From Azospirillum brasilense (GTDB lineage: Bacteria; Pseudomonadota; Alphaproteobacteria; Azospirillales; Azospirillaceae): a DNA stretch of 64,000 nucleotides. Of this stretch, positions 17,701-26,201 are shown in pieces (the stretch's first letter is position 1; every line of letters starts with the position of its first letter). The stretch lies in the NCBI RefSeq assembly GCF_007827815.1, contig NZ_VITH01000002.1, positions 62,001 through 126,000 of the forward strand, read 5' to 3'. The position numbers and the translations under genes are program-made. The notes below the pieces were generated by a model. That model ran no database searches and had not been told where the DNA came from. It worked only from the letters and a program-made list of their open reading frames with translations.

Positions 17701-18468
17701 TTGGACGCCCACTCGGCCCTGACGCTTCTCGACGCCGGCCTCAACCAGTGCGCCGTCGTCATCGACCGCGACGGCGGGCTGCTGGTCGCGCTGCTGACCG
17801 CCGGGCTGGTCGGGGGATCGACCCATTGCGCGGGCATGTGCGGCCCCTTCGTCCTGGCTCAGGTCACCGCCCGGCTGGAGCAGGTCCCGGCCTCGCGGAT
17901 GAGCGAGTTCCATCGGCTGACCGGGGCGGCGGTGCTGCCCTACCATCTGGGGCGCGGCACCACCTACACGCTGATCGGCGCGGCGGCGGCGGCGGTCGCC
18001 GGCCATGTCGGGGCGCTGCCGGGGCTGAAATGGTTGTCGGTGGCGCTGCTGGCCTTCGCGGCGCTGTTCTTCCTCGGCTATGCGGTGAAGGGGCTGACCG
18101 CCTGGGTGCCCAAGCTCGATGGCGCGGTGCAGCGCTGGTGGGGCGACCGGGTCTCCCGGCTGGCCCGCCCGCTGTTCGGCAACCCCACGGGCTGGCGCGG
18201 CTACGGGCTGGGGCTGGCGCTCGGCTTCATCCCCTGCGGCCTTCTCTACGGCGCCGTGGCGGTGGCCGCGGCCAGCGGCAGCGCGCTGACCGGCGCGCTG
18301 GGCATGGCGGCCTTCGCGCTGGGCACGCTGCCGAGCCTGCTGGCGGTCGGCCTCGCCGGCCATCTCGCGGGGCGCACGTGGCGCTCCGCGGTGGCGCGGG
18401 CGGCGCCGGTCATCATGGTGGTGAACGCCGGGGTGCTCGGCTGGATGGCGATCCGGATGATCGGGTGA
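17701..18468 (+). CDS. sulfite exporter TauE/SafE family membrane protein (UreH-like)
   Basis: A 255-residue inner-membrane protein with about six hydrophobic segments. The signature GGSTHCAGMCGPFVLAQ near residue 35-55 and the later GLALGFIPCGLLYGAVAVAA are diagnostic of the subfamily that accompanies cytochrome cbb3 oxidase and copper handling. Cys pairs in both motifs could bind metal. The start is TTG at 17701, chosen because GGAGG lies 6-10 nt upstream (17690-17694) and no ATG is nearby. An FNR-like promoter precedes it, supporting a low-oxygen role. The exact substrate is unknown. Confidence 0.85.
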   Translation: MDAHSALTLLDAGLNQCAVVIDRDGGLLVALLTAGLVGGSTHCAGMCGPFVLAQVTARLEQVPASRMSEFHRLTGAAVLPYHLGRGTTYTLIGAAAAAVAGHVGALPGLKWLSVALLAFAALFFLGYAVKGLTAWVPKLDGAVQRWWGDRVSRLARPLFGNPTGWRGYGLGLALGFIPCGLLYGAVAVAAASGSALTGALGMAAFALGTLPSLLAVGLAGHLAGRTWRSAVARAAPVIMVVNAGVLGWMAIRMIG

Positions 18469-18486
18469 ACGCCGTCCCGCTCTGGT

Positions 18487-19383
18487 TTACTGGAGCTTCT
18501 CCGCCGATCCCTTCAGCGCCTCGCCCAGCGGGACCTCGCCGCAGCCGGGCTTGAGCGGCTGCTGCTGGCTCTCGTGCGGCGACCAGCCGGCGAGGTAAAG
18601 GATCTGGAAGGTCGCCTCGATGCGGCCGTCCGGCTCGGCGTAGCGCTCGGCGTAGCGGCGGGCGGCGTCGAACAGCAGGGCGCGGGTGGCCGGCACCTTG
18701 CGGCGGGCCAGGACGGCGTTGGTCTCGCCCATGCCGCGCAGGTCGCGCATCAGGCGGAAGGCGTCGCTGTAGGTGACGGTGATGACGTCGCTGTCCACCA
18801 CCGGCAGGGCGAACCCGGCGCGCTGCATCAGCCCGCCGACGTCGCGGATCTCGGCGAAGGGCGACACGCGGGGCGACACGCCGCCGGCCACCTCCATCTC
18901 CGCCTCGTACAGGCAGCGGCGCAGCTCCAGCAGCGTTTCCCCGCCCAGCATGGCGGCGCAGAAGAAACCGTCGGGCTTCAGCGCCTGCCGCACCTGGACC
19001 AGCGCGCCGGGCAGGTCGTTGACCCAGTGGAGGCTGAGGTTGCTGACCACGAGGTCGAAGGTCTCCGGCACGAAGGGCAGGAACTCCTCGTCGGCGGCGA
19101 CGGCCAGCGGCCCGGCCCGCCGGGCGAAGCCGGGGGAGAGGTCGCAGGCGACCAGCGTCTCGACGCCCTTGCGGCCGCGCAGCGTCCGCCCCATCACCCC
19201 GTCGTGGGCGCCGAGGTCGAGCGCGGTGGGAAAGGGCCGGGCCACATCCTCCAGCCGGTCGACGAGGCGTTCGGCCACCTCCTCGAACAGGAAGGCGTGC
19301 TCGGCAAAGGCGGGGACGGCGCGGTCGCGGCGGCGGCGGACGAGCGCGCGGTCGAAGACGGTCATGCTGTCGGGCGTGGTCAT
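18487..19383 (-). CDS. class I SAM-dependent methyltransferase (BioC/NDUFAF5-like)
   Basis: A 298-residue cytosolic protein. The SAM-binding motif I is TALDLGAHDGVMGRTL, followed by FDLVVSNLSLHWVNDLPGAL, a wording typical of the BioC/NDUFAF5 subgroup, and a C-terminal RRYAERYAEPDGRIEATFQI. In mitochondria NDUFAF5 hydroxylates an arginine of complex I; the bacterial relatives are not uniformly characterised. The N-terminal VFDRALVRRRRDRAVPAF is also seen in NDUFAF5 proteins. It is convergent with the TauE/SafE gene, whose end lies 18 nt away, and divergent from fliQ. Confidence 0.8.
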   Translation of the reverse strand: MTTPDSMTVFDRALVRRRRDRAVPAFAEHAFLFEEVAERLVDRLEDVARPFPTALDLGAHDGVMGRTLRGRKGVETLVACDLSPGFARRAGPLAVAADEEFLPFVPETFDLVVSNLSLHWVNDLPGALVQVRQALKPDGFFCAAMLGGETLLELRRCLYEAEMEVAGGVSPRVSPFAEIRDVGGLMQRAGFALPVVDSDVITVTYSDAFRLMRDLRGMGETNAVLARRKVPATRALLFDAARRYAERYAEPDGRIEATFQILYLAGWSPHESQQQPLKPGCGEVPLGEALKGSAEKLQ

Positions 19384-19475
19384 GCCCGCAATATAGCCCA
19401 GCCCCGGCGGGCTACAACCATCGGCGAATGGGTGGCACCGTGCTATGGTCGGCCGCGAACCTGCGGGAGCTTGCC

Positions 19476-19742
19476 ATGGGCATCGAGGAAGCCATCGGCG
19501 CCACCTATGAGGCGCTGATCGTCATCATCAAGATCACCACCCCGGTCCTCGTCGTCACCACGGTGCTCGGCATGCTGCTGACCATCTTCCAGCAGGCGAC
19601 CAACATCAACGAATCGACGTTGCAGCAGGACCTCAAGATCTTCGCGACGCTGGCCATCCTGTTCATCACCGGTCCGGCGATCTACATCGCGCTGCGCGAC
19701 TACACCTTCGTCATCTTCGACCGCATCGCCGGCCTGAACTGA
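19476..19742 (+). CDS. fliQ: flagellar export component FliQ (isolated)
   Basis: An 88-residue two-TM protein matching the FliQ/SctS family of the type III export gate. TM1 is about 13-35 (EALIVIIKITTPVLVVTTVL) and TM2 about 50-72 (LKIFATLAILFITGPAIYIA). The intervening FQQATNINESTLQQ is the family signature (typically QATTQINE-TLSF-PK), and length is normal for FliQ. CGGGAG precedes the ATG at 19476. No other flagellar gene is in the window, so this is either the organism's only fliQ placed apart or a second copy. ComF follows 25 nt downstream. Confidence 0.82.
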   Translation: MGIEEAIGATYEALIVIIKITTPVLVVTTVLGMLLTIFQQATNINESTLQQDLKIFATLAILFITGPAIYIALRDYTFVIFDRIAGLN

Positions 19743-19767
19743 GTTCAACGGAGGGGGGCGCGCCGCC

Positions 19768-20511
19768 ATGGCCCTTCCGCAGCGGCTGGCGACCAGGGTT
19801 CTGGGGGGAATTCTCGACACGCTGCTGCCGCCGCGCTGCCTGTGCTGCGGCGGGGCGGTGGACCGGCAGGGCGGCCTCTGCGCGCCGTGCTGGAGCGGGC
19901 TGACCTTCATCGCGCCGCCCGCTTGCGCGTGTTGCGGCACGCCCTTCGACTTCGCGCTGGAGGGGGAGCCGCTGTGCGGCGCCTGCATCGCCGAGCCGCC
20001 GCTCTTCACCCGCGCCCGCGCCGTCCTGGCCTATGACGACGGCAGCCGCCCGCTGGTCCTGGGATTCAAGCACGGCGACCGCATCCACGCCGCCGGAGCC
20101 TACGGCGCCTGGATGGCCCGCGCCGGGGCGGAGCTGCTGGCCGATGCCGACCTGCTGGCGCCGGTGCCGCTGCACCGGCTGCGGCTGTTCCGGCGCCGCT
20201 ACAACCAGGCGGCCCTGCTCGCCCAGGCGGCGGGCCGGCAGGCCGGGCGCCCGGTGATTCCCGACCTGCTGGTCCGCCGCCGGTCCACCCCGTCGCAGGG
20301 CGGGCTCGACCGCTCGGGGCGGTGGCGGAACGTCAAGGGGGCCTTCGCGGTTCGGCCGGGGCTGGAGCCGCGGGTGGCGGGCAAGCGGATTGTCCTGGTC
20401 GACGACGTGCTGACCACCGGGGCCACCCTGTCGGAATGCGCGCGGGTTCTGCTGCGCGCCGGGGCGGAGCGGGTGGACGCGTTGACCCTGGCGCGCGTCG
20501 TCAAGACGTGA
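19768..20511 (+). CDS. comF: ComF family amidophosphoribosyltransferase-like protein
   Basis: A 247-residue protein. The N-terminal zinc ribbon has paired cysteines (CLCC, CAPC, CACC, CGAC at about 25-80). The C-terminal half is a type I phosphoribosyltransferase fold, with LAPVPLHRLRLFRRRYNQAA and the PRPP loop RIVLVDDVLTTGATL. ComF proteins are needed for natural transformation in several bacteria and appear in PriA-linked DNA handling elsewhere; the role here is unproven. It is 25 nt downstream of fliQ on the same strand, so the two probably share a transcript. Confidence 0.9.
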   Translation: MALPQRLATRVLGGILDTLLPPRCLCCGGAVDRQGGLCAPCWSGLTFIAPPACACCGTPFDFALEGEPLCGACIAEPPLFTRARAVLAYDDGSRPLVLGFKHGDRIHAAGAYGAWMARAGAELLADADLLAPVPLHRLRLFRRRYNQAALLAQAAGRQAGRPVIPDLLVRRRSTPSQGGLDRSGRWRNVKGAFAVRPGLEPRVAGKRIVLVDDVLTTGATLSECARVLLRAGAERVDALTLARVVKT

Positions 20512-20542
20512 GCCGGGAACGTGAGCCATGACAACGTAACGG

Positions 20543-20572
20543 GTGACGCCCTACGGCGGTTGATCTTATAAC
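20543..20572 (+). promoter_or_regulatory. possible sigma70-type promoter of grxC
   Basis: GTGACG (20543-20548) and TATAAC (20567-20572) are 18 nt apart. The site lies directly before the AAGGAG ribosome-binding site of grxC. The -35 match is partial. Confidence 0.4.
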
Positions 20573-20600
20573 CGTTCAAAACAGCCAAGGAGCCCTCCGC

Positions 20601-20864
20601 ATGGCCGACGTCGTCATCTACACCACGCCCTTCTGCCCCTACTGCTCGCGCGCGAAGCGTCTGCTCGACAGCAAGGGGGTGGCGTATGAGGAGATCGACC
20701 TCTACATGCAGCCGGGCCGCCGCGAGGAGATGGTGCAGCGGGCCGAGGGGCGCATGACCGTCCCGCAGGTCTTCATCGACGGCAAGCCCTACGGCGGCTC
20801 CGACGACATCCACGCGCTGGACCGCGCCGGCAAGCTCGACCCGATCCTGGGAATCGGGGGATGA
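20601..20864 (+). CDS. grxC: glutaredoxin 3 (GrxC)
   Basis: An 87-residue dithiol glutaredoxin that uses glutathione to reduce protein disulfides and mixed disulfides. The active site CPYC is at residues 12-15, TVPQVFIDG (cis-proline) and GGSDDI (glutathione contact) follow. Length and order fit GrxC exactly. AAGGAG lies 7 nt before the ATG. Its end overlaps the nitrilase start by 4 nt (ATGA), so the two are translated together, the usual alphaproteobacterial arrangement. Confidence 0.95.
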   Translation: MADVVIYTTPFCPYCSRAKRLLDSKGVAYEEIDLYMQPGRREEMVQRAEGRMTVPQVFIDGKPYGGSDDIHALDRAGKLDPILGIGG

Positions 20865-21697
20865 GCGGCGTCCTGAAGGCCGCCTGCGTCCAGGTCAACG
20901 CGGGCACGGAAATCCTTCCGAACCTTCAGGCGGCGGGCGATCTGGTCCGCCGGGCGCGCGACGCCGGGGCGGACTTCATCGCCCTGCCCGAGAATGTCAG
21001 CATGATCGTCCAGGGCCGCGCCAAGGTGCTGGAGCGGGTGAGGACGGCCGACGAGCATCCGGCGATCCCATTCTTCGCCGATCTGGCGCGGGAAACCGGG
21101 GCCTGGCTGCTCGCCGGGACTCTGGGCGTCCTGCTCGACGACGGGCGGGTGGCCAACCGCAGTTACCTGTTCGACGCCGAGGGGCGGGCCGTCGCCCATT
21201 ACGACAAGCTCCACATGTTCGACGTGGACCTGAAGGGCGGGGAGAGCTACCGCGAATCCGCGACCTTCCGGCCCGGCGACCGCGCGGTCCTGGCCGCCAC
21301 GCCCTGGGGCGGGGTTGGCATGACCGTCTGCTACGACCTGCGCTTCGCCTATCTCTACCGGGCTCTGGCCCAGGCGGGGGCGTCGATCCTGACGGTGCCG
21401 GCGGCCTTCACAGTGCCGACCGGGCGGGCGCACTGGCACACGCTGCTGCGCGCCCGCGCCATCGAGACGGGCTGCTTCGTCCTCGCCCCGGCCCAGACCG
21501 GCAGCCACGACCAGGGACGGCTGACCTACGGCCATTCCCTGATCGTCGCCCCCTGGGGCGAGGTGCTGGCCGACGCCGGGGAGGCGGTGGGCTTCGTCCT
21601 GGCGGAGCTGGACATGGCCCGCGTCGAGGAGGCCCGCCGCATGGTGCCGGCCCTGAGCCACGACCGGGCCTTCACGCTGGATCGTGTTGGATTCTGA
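20861..21697 (+). CDS. carbon-nitrogen hydrolase (Nit1/deaminated-glutathione amidase type)
   Basis: A 278-residue cytosolic member of the nitrilase superfamily. The catalytic triad is visible as Glu in ALPENVSM (about 45), Lys in [12 protein letters not shown] (about 117) and Cys in [10 protein letters not shown] (about 156). The [18 protein letters not shown] wording is characteristic of the Nit1 branch, which repairs deaminated glutathione. This fits the coupling to glutaredoxin upstream. The end is convergent with mntP. The substrate is inferred from family and context, not shown. Confidence 0.88.
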   Translation: MSGVLKAACVQVNAGTEILPNLQAAGDLVRRARDAGADFIALPENVSMIVQGRAKVLERVRTADEHPAIPFFADLARETGAWLLAGTLGVLLDDGRVANRSYLFDAEGRAVAHYDKLHMFDVDLKGGESYRESATFRPGDRAVLAATPWGGVGMTVCYDLRFAYLYRALAQAGASILTVPAAFTVPTGRAHWHTLLRARAIETGCFVLAPAQTGSHDQGRLTYGHSLIVAPWGEVLADAGEAVGFVLAELDMARVEEARRMVPALSHDRAFTLDRVGF

Positions 21698-21717
21698 CGG
21701 GGCGGCACCGGGAGGGG

Positions 21718-22296
21718 TCAGAACAGCGTGTGTTCGACCAGGATCTTGGTGCCGATGCCCAGAAGGGCGAGGCCGCCGAGGATCTCCGCCTTGCGGCCGA
21801 GCAGCGGGCCGGCCTTGCGCCCGATCAGCACGCCGCCGAAGGCCATGACCGCGGTCACCAGGCCGATGATGACGCAGGCCTGGACGATGTTCACGTCGAC
21901 CACGGCGAGGCTGACCCCGACCGCGCTGGCGTCGATGCTGGTCGCCAGCGCGGTGAGGACGAGCTGCATCGGGCCGAGCTGGCTTTTGCGCGCCGGCTGT
22001 TCCCCGGACTCCGCTGCGGTCTCCGGCCTCATGCCCTGGCGGATCATGTTGCCGCCGACCAGGGCGAGCAGCCCGAAGGCGACCCAGTGGTCGACGCTGG
22101 CGATCCACGCGCTGACGGCGACGCCGACCATCCAGCCCAGCGCCGGGGTGATCGCTTCGAAGAAACCGAAATAGGCGCCGACGCGGAGCGCATCAACCAG
22201 CCGCGCGCGCTCGCTCGCCGCGCCCTTGCCGATGGCGGCGGCGAAGGCGTCCACCGACAGGCTGAAGCCGAGAAGCAGAAGAGTGGTTGCGGTCAA
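21718..22296 (-). CDS. mntP: manganese efflux pump MntP
   Basis: A 192-residue inner-membrane Mn(II) exporter with six hydrophobic helices. The repeated acidic signatures SLSVDAFAAAIGKG (near residue 10-23) and LATSIDASAVGVSLA (near 110-125) are diagnostic, with the conserved Asp residues that line the metal path. The start is taken as TTG at 22296: CAGGGGA lies 10-15 nt upstream, the hydrophobic TATTLLLLGFSLSVDAF follows at once, and length then matches the family. A longer in-frame reading would translate through the riboswitch. Regulation is almost certainly by the manganese riboswitch upstream. Confidence 0.93.
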   Translation of the reverse strand: MTATTLLLLGFSLSVDAFAAAIGKGAASERARLVDALRVGAYFGFFEAITPALGWMVGVAVSAWIASVDHWVAFGLLALVGGNMIRQGMRPETAAESGEQPARKSQLGPMQLVLTALATSIDASAVGVSLAVVDVNIVQACVIIGLVTAVMAFGGVLIGRKAGPLLGRKAEILGGLALLGIGTKILVEHTLF

Positions 22297-22323
22297 ACCG
22301 GGAATCCCCTGGGCCAAGACGGA

Positions 22324-22370
22324 CCGACGGCGCGACGGTCCCATGGCCCTCCGGGACGTCGCGCCGTTGG
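22324..22370 (-). promoter_or_regulatory. expression-platform hairpin between riboswitch and mntP
   Basis: On the minus strand CCAACGGCGCGACGTCCC pairs with GGGACCGTCGCGCCGTCGG around a short loop, a long stem with one bulge. The first four bases of the left arm (CCAA) are also the 3' strand of riboswitch helix P1. The two structures are therefore mutually exclusive. There is no T-run after the stem, so it may act through Rho or translation rather than as an intrinsic terminator. Confidence 0.65.
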
Positions 22371-22480
22371 TCTCACCAAGCCCGGTCCCGCCGGTGCCGT
22401 CTGCGCCACGGTCGCCTGGACCGAGTCTGTTGACGCAGGCTCCTCCGCCGCGCGGCGAAGGACGGTTACTCCCCAAAAAC
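22365..22480 (-). ncRNA. yybP-ykoY manganese riboswitch
   Basis: The transcript upstream of mntP carries the conserved elements of the yybP-ykoY (mntP) class in the right order. They are TTGGGGAGTAACC, then after a G+C-rich arm GCGTCAACAGACTCGG, and finally GGTGAGACCAA. The outer TTGG and CCAA close helix P1. In this class Mn(II) binding joins the two conserved loops and switches the downstream exporter on. Position directly before mntP supports the call. Confidence 0.87.
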
Positions 22481-22567
22481 GCGGGCGGACCCTAGCCACC
22501 CCGTTCCCAAGCGTCAATTCATATGAACAGATGTTGAATGGTTTGTAATGTTCGCGGGATGCGGCCG

Positions 22568-23188
22568 TCAGGTCGGCAGGGGGCGGGGCTCCGGGTCGCC
22601 GTCCAGGCCGCTTCCGGCCTGCAGGTCGTTGACGGCGCACAGCCGCTGCACCACCGCGGCCTTGGGCGAGGCGACCTCGCCATGCTCGTAGGCGACGACC
22701 TGGAGACGCCCGCGCGCCACCTCCAGAAGTTCGCCGCTGCGCAGCAGGAAGGCGGGGGAGGCGGGGCGGCCGAAGCGGGCGTTGCCCAGGGCGAAGGTCT
22801 CATAAAGGAGAAGGCCGCCCGGTTCCAGCGCGTCGAGGAGCGCAGGGAACAGCGGGCGGTGCAGGTAGTTGGTCACCACGATCGCGGCAAAGCGGCGGTC
22901 GCGCAGCAGCGGCACCGGCGCTCCGCTCTCCAGATCGGCCTCCACCAGCTCTACCCCCGCCGCCCCGGACAGGTCGGCCACGCCGCGCAGGTCGCGGTCC
23001 AGCCCGACCACCGGGTGATTGCGCCCCTGGAACAGCCGCAGGTGCCGTCCCGACCCGCAGGCGAGGTCGAGGACCGGGCCGCCCGCCCGCACCAGCGGCG
23101 CGAAGCGCGCGACCCAGGGGGAGGGTGGGCTGATCGCGGCGTGCGGCGAACCGGAGGTGGACGGCGGTGTGGACGGCGGTGTGGACAA
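22568..23188 (-). CDS. class I SAM-dependent methyltransferase
   Basis: A 206-residue cytosolic protein. Motif I is PVLDLACGSGRHLRLF at about residue 38-53, followed by VVGLDRDLRGVADL (acidic end of strand 2) and FAAIVVTNYLHRPLFPALLD, then GGLLLYETFALGNARFG. The NYLHRPL...ETFA wording recalls TehB-like and small-molecule thiol methyltransferases, but the substrate is not identifiable. The start is TTG at 23188, with GGAAGG about 10 nt upstream. The Thr/Ser/Pro-rich first 20 residues are low complexity. Confidence 0.8.
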   Translation of the reverse strand: MSTPPSTPPSTSGSPHAAISPPSPWVARFAPLVRAGGPVLDLACGSGRHLRLFQGRNHPVVGLDRDLRGVADLSGAAGVELVEADLESGAPVPLLRDRRFAAIVVTNYLHRPLFPALLDALEPGGLLLYETFALGNARFGRPASPAFLLRSGELLEVARGRLQVVAYEHGEVASPKAAVVQRLCAVNDLQAGSGLDGDPEPRPLPT

Positions 23189-23319
23189 GGGACGGATCCT
23201 TCCGCTCTTTCATGACGTGTGTTTGACCGCGACGCCGGCGTCGTGCTGAACTGGCAAGCGGTCACCGACCGTATATCATGACCATCCGGTCTTCTCATCC
23301 TGGAGCATCCGACGGGGAC

Positions 23320-23844
23320 ATGATCCTCTTCGTTCTGAAATGCACGGCCGACCATCGGTTCGAAGCCTGGTTCCGCAACGGCGACGCCTACGAGACGCAG
23401 GCCGCCGCGAAGGCCATCGCCTGCCCGGTCTGCGGCGACACGCACATCACCAAGGCCCCCATGGCCCCGCGCATCGCCAAAGGGGGCCGCGCCAAGGACG
23501 ACCCGGCCCGGGAGGGCAGCGCGCCGGAGGCCGCGCCCGTGGCGGGCGGCGGCGCGGCGGCCCCGGCCGCTCCCCCGGCGTCCGCACCCCCGTCGGTGCC
23601 GGCGGAACTGCGCGAGCGTTTCGCGGCGGAAGTCATGCGTCATTTGACGGAAGTTCGCCGCACGGTTGAAACGAATTGCGATTACGTCGGGGACCGCTTC
23701 GCTGAAGAGGCGCGGCGCATCCATTATGGCGAAACCGATCCGCGCGGGATCTATGGCGAGGCAACGGACAAGGAAGCGGAGGAGTTGAAGGAGGAAGGTG
23801 TGACTTTTGGTCGCATACCTTGGCTTCCGCGCACCAATTCTTAA
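23320..23844 (+). CDS. DUF1178 family protein
   Basis: A 174-residue protein of a conserved alpha- and betaproteobacterial family with no assigned function. The opening MILFVLKCTADHRFEAWFRN and the zinc-ribbon-like CPVCGDTHITKAPMAPRIAK are the family signatures. A Pro/Ala-rich linker (about 65-105) is followed by ERFAAEVMRHLTEVRRTVET and IHYGETDPRGIYGEAT, also standard. The start at ATG 23320 is chosen by alignment with the usual family start; an upstream ATG at 23278 adds 14 residues that the family lacks. It stands alone between a methyltransferase and the acetate locus. Confidence 0.88.
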   Translation: MILFVLKCTADHRFEAWFRNGDAYETQAAAKAIACPVCGDTHITKAPMAPRIAKGGRAKDDPAREGSAPEAAPVAGGGAAAPAAPPASAPPSVPAELRERFAAEVMRHLTEVRRTVETNCDYVGDRFAEEARRIHYGETDPRGIYGEATDKEAEELKEEGVTFGRIPWLPRTNS

Positions 23845-24062
23845 GCCCACGCTTCACAATATTTCGTGCCCCCATTGCCCTTTCGCTGCCATGGGTTAGT
23901 GAACGAACCTCCGGAACAACGGCCGCGGGCTGCGTCAAGGCGCTTTTTAGCGGTTGGCCTGCATCAAAGTTGTTGACGGGATAGTTCGTTACAAAGACCA
24001 TATGGCCCGAGTGTCTAATATGACCTTGCAAAAATCGCTCGGCACTCGCGAGGGGACGCACT
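23845..24062. other. upstream region of yjcH-actP
   Basis: About 220 bp in front of the acetate-uptake operon, A+T-richer than its surroundings. It must carry the operon promoter. TTGACG near 23972 and TAATAT near 24016 are visible but are not correctly spaced. No sigma54-type GG-N10-GC box was found. Confidence 0.35.
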
Positions 24063-24365
24063 ATGAAAGAAAACGCTCAGAGGATTCTCGCGAATCCCAA
24101 GTTTCAGGAGCTGGTGCAGAAGCGTAGCGCATTCGCGTGGACGCTTTCGATCGCCATGCTCGTCATCTACTTCGGCTTCATCCTGCTGGTCGCCTTCGGC
24201 AAGGGGTTCCTGGGTACCCCGATCGGCAGTGGCGTGACCACCTGGGGTATCCCCGTCGGCCTCTTCACCATCATCTCGGCGTTCATCCTGACCGGCATCT
24301 ACGTGCATCGGGCGAACGGCGAGTTCGATGAGCTGAACCGGCAGATCATGGAGGAGTCGAAGTGA
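24063..24365 (+). CDS. yjcH: DUF485 membrane protein YjcH
   Basis: A 100-residue inner-membrane protein with two hydrophobic segments (about 25-45 and 60-82) and the DUF485 pattern [20 protein letters not shown], then [10 protein letters not shown]. In most proteobacteria the gene lies directly before actP and is co-expressed with it; its exact role in acetate transport is unclear. Its stop overlaps the actP start (TGATG), indicating translational coupling. The terminal [14 protein letters not shown] is the normal family ending. Confidence 0.92.
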   Translation: MKENAQRILANPKFQELVQKRSAFAWTLSIAMLVIYFGFILLVAFGKGFLGTPIGSGVTTWGIPVGLFTIISAFILTGIYVHRANGEFDELNRQIMEESK

Positions 24366-26083
24366 TGCGTTCGCTGGTCAATCGTGTGGGCGCTGCGGCC
24401 GTCGCGGCCGGCGCGCTCATCCCCGCGTCGGTGCACGCGGCGGCGGTCGAAGGCCCGGTCCAGAAGCAGGCGACGAATTTCGAAGCGATCGTCATGTTCC
24501 TGGTCTTCGTGCTGGCCACGCTCGGCATCACCTACTGGGCGGCGCGCCGCACGAAGTCGGCGAAGGACTTCTACGCCGCGGGCGGCGGCATCACCGGCTT
24601 CCAGAACGGCCTCGCCATCGCCGGCGACTACATGTCGGCGGCGTCCTTCCTCGGCATCGCCGGCCTCGTCTACACCTCCGGCTTCGACGGCCTGATCTTC
24701 TCGGTGGGCTGGCTGGTCGGCTGGCCGATCATCCTGTTCCTGGTCGCTGAGCGCCTGCGCAACCTCGGCAAATACACCTTCGCCGACGTCGCCTCCTACC
24801 GCTTCCAGCAGACCCCGATGCGCACGATGGCCGCCTGCGGCTCGCTCGCCACGGTGACCTTCTACCTGATCGCCCAGATGGTCGGCGCCGGCAAGCTGAT
24901 CCAGCTGCTGTTCGGCATGGACTACCTGTGGGCGGTGGTGATCGTCGGCGTCCTGATGATCGCCTACGTGACCTTCGGCGGCATGCTCGCCACCACCTGG
25001 GTGCAGATCATCAAGGCGGTTCTGCTGCTGTCGGGCGCCTCCTTCATGGCCTTCGCGGTGCTCGCCAAGTTCGGCTTCAGCCCGGAGGCGATGTTCGCCA
25101 CGGCCACGCAGGTCCACCCGAAGGCGACCGGCATCATGGCGCCGGGCGCCCTCATCACCGACCCGGTCTCGGCAATCTCGCTGGGCATGGCGCTGATGTT
25201 CGGCACCGCCGGCCTGCCGCACATCCTGATGCGCTTCTTCACGGTGTCGGACGCCAAGGAGGCCCGCAAGTCGGTGTTCTACGCGACCGGCTTCATCGGC
25301 TACTTCTACATCCTGACCTTCATCATCGGCTTCGGCGCCATCGTGCTGCTGCTGGCCCCGGACGCCACCGGCGCCTATCCGTTCCTCGACGCGGCCAAGC
25401 TGGCGGCGGCGGGCGGCAAGCCCAACCCGTCGATGATCATCGGCGGCTCCAACATGGCGGCCATCCACACCGCGCACGCAGTGGGCGGCGACCTGTTCTT
25501 CGGCTTCATCTCGGCCGTGGCCTTCGCCACCATCCTCGCGGTGGTCGCGGGCCTGACGCTGGCCGGCGCCTCGGCCGTGTCGCACGACCTGTACGCCTCG
25601 GTGATCGCCAAGGGCCGCGCGTCGGAGCATGACGAGATCCGCGTGTCGAAGATCACCACCGTGGTCATCGGCATCGTCTCGATCTTCCTCGGCATCGCCT
25701 TCGAGAACCAGAATGTCGCCTTCATGGTCGGCCTCGCCTTCGTGATCGCGGCCTCGGCGAACTTCCCGGTTCTGTTGATGTCGATGTTCTGGAGCCGGAT
25801 GACCACCCGCGGCGCCGTTCTCGGCGGCTGGATCGGGCTGGTCTCGTCGGTCAGCCTGCTGATCATGGGTCCGACCGTGTGGAAGTCGGTGCTGGGCAAC
25901 CCGGCCGCCCTCTTCCCGTACGACAACCCGGGCGTCTTCACCATCCCGCTGTCGTTCCTGGCGATCTGGTTCTTCTCGATCACCGACAACAGCAAGGCGG
26001 CGCAGGACGAGCGCGAGGCCTACAAGGCCCAGTACATCCGGTCGCAGACCGGCCTGGGCGCCGAAGGGGCTTCCGCTCACTAA
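24365..26083 (+). CDS. actP: cation/acetate symporter ActP
   Basis: A 572-residue sodium:solute symporter for acetate and other short carboxylates. An N-terminal signal-like segment (residues 1-27, ending SVHAAAVEG) is typical of ActP. Thirteen or so TM helices follow, with [20 protein letters not shown] (SSS signature) and [16 protein letters not shown]-type wording in the middle. The GTG three bases upstream (24362) is an alternative start. No acs gene is in the window. A strong terminator follows, and the cNMP/CBS/DUF294 gene is next, an association seen in many proteobacteria. Confidence 0.95.
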   Translation: MRSLVNRVGAAAVAAGALIPASVHAAAVEGPVQKQATNFEAIVMFLVFVLATLGITYWAARRTKSAKDFYAAGGGITGFQNGLAIAGDYMSAASFLGIAGLVYTSGFDGLIFSVGWLVGWPIILFLVAERLRNLGKYTFADVASYRFQQTPMRTMAACGSLATVTFYLIAQMVGAGKLIQLLFGMDYLWAVVIVGVLMIAYVTFGGMLATTWVQIIKAVLLLSGASFMAFAVLAKFGFSPEAMFATATQVHPKATGIMAPGALITDPVSAISLGMALMFGTAGLPHILMRFFTVSDAKEARKSVFYATGFIGYFYILTFIIGFGAIVLLLAPDATGAYPFLDAAKLAAAGGKPNPSMIIGGSNMAAIHTAHAVGGDLFFGFISAVAFATILAVVAGLTLAGASAVSHDLYASVIAKGRASEHDEIRVSKITTVVIGIVSIFLGIAFENQNVAFMVGLAFVIAASANFPVLLMSMFWSRMTTRGAVLGGWIGLVSSVSLLIMGPTVWKSVLGNPAALFPYDNPGVFTIPLSFLAIWFFSITDNSKAAQDEREAYKAQYIRSQTGLGAEGASAH

Positions 26084-26134
26084 AGCGAATGGTCGCACCC
26101 GCCTTCCGCAGATGAAGGGGCTGGTGTAATCTTC

Positions 26135-26172
26135 AAGGCGCCTCAAGACCGCGGTCTTGGGGCGCCTTTTTT
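26135..26172 (+). terminator. rho-independent terminator after actP
   Basis: AAGGCGCCTCAAGACC and GGTCTTGGGGCGCCTT pair with one wobble around GC and are followed by TTTTTT. It is one of the clearest terminators in the window and isolates yjcH-actP from the DUF294 gene. Confidence 0.9.
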
Positions 26173-26201
26173 ATTCACCCCACCGGTTCGTGGAGCGGGT
26201 T

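Noticed and set aside
23930-23990. Sigma54 promoter before yjcH-actP
   Set aside because: No GG-N10-GC arrangement is present at the candidate TGGCC.
24299-26146. 615-codon minus-strand frame across actP
   Set aside because: Translation is Arg/Asp/His-rich repeats from antisense codons; the plus strand encodes a full symporter.
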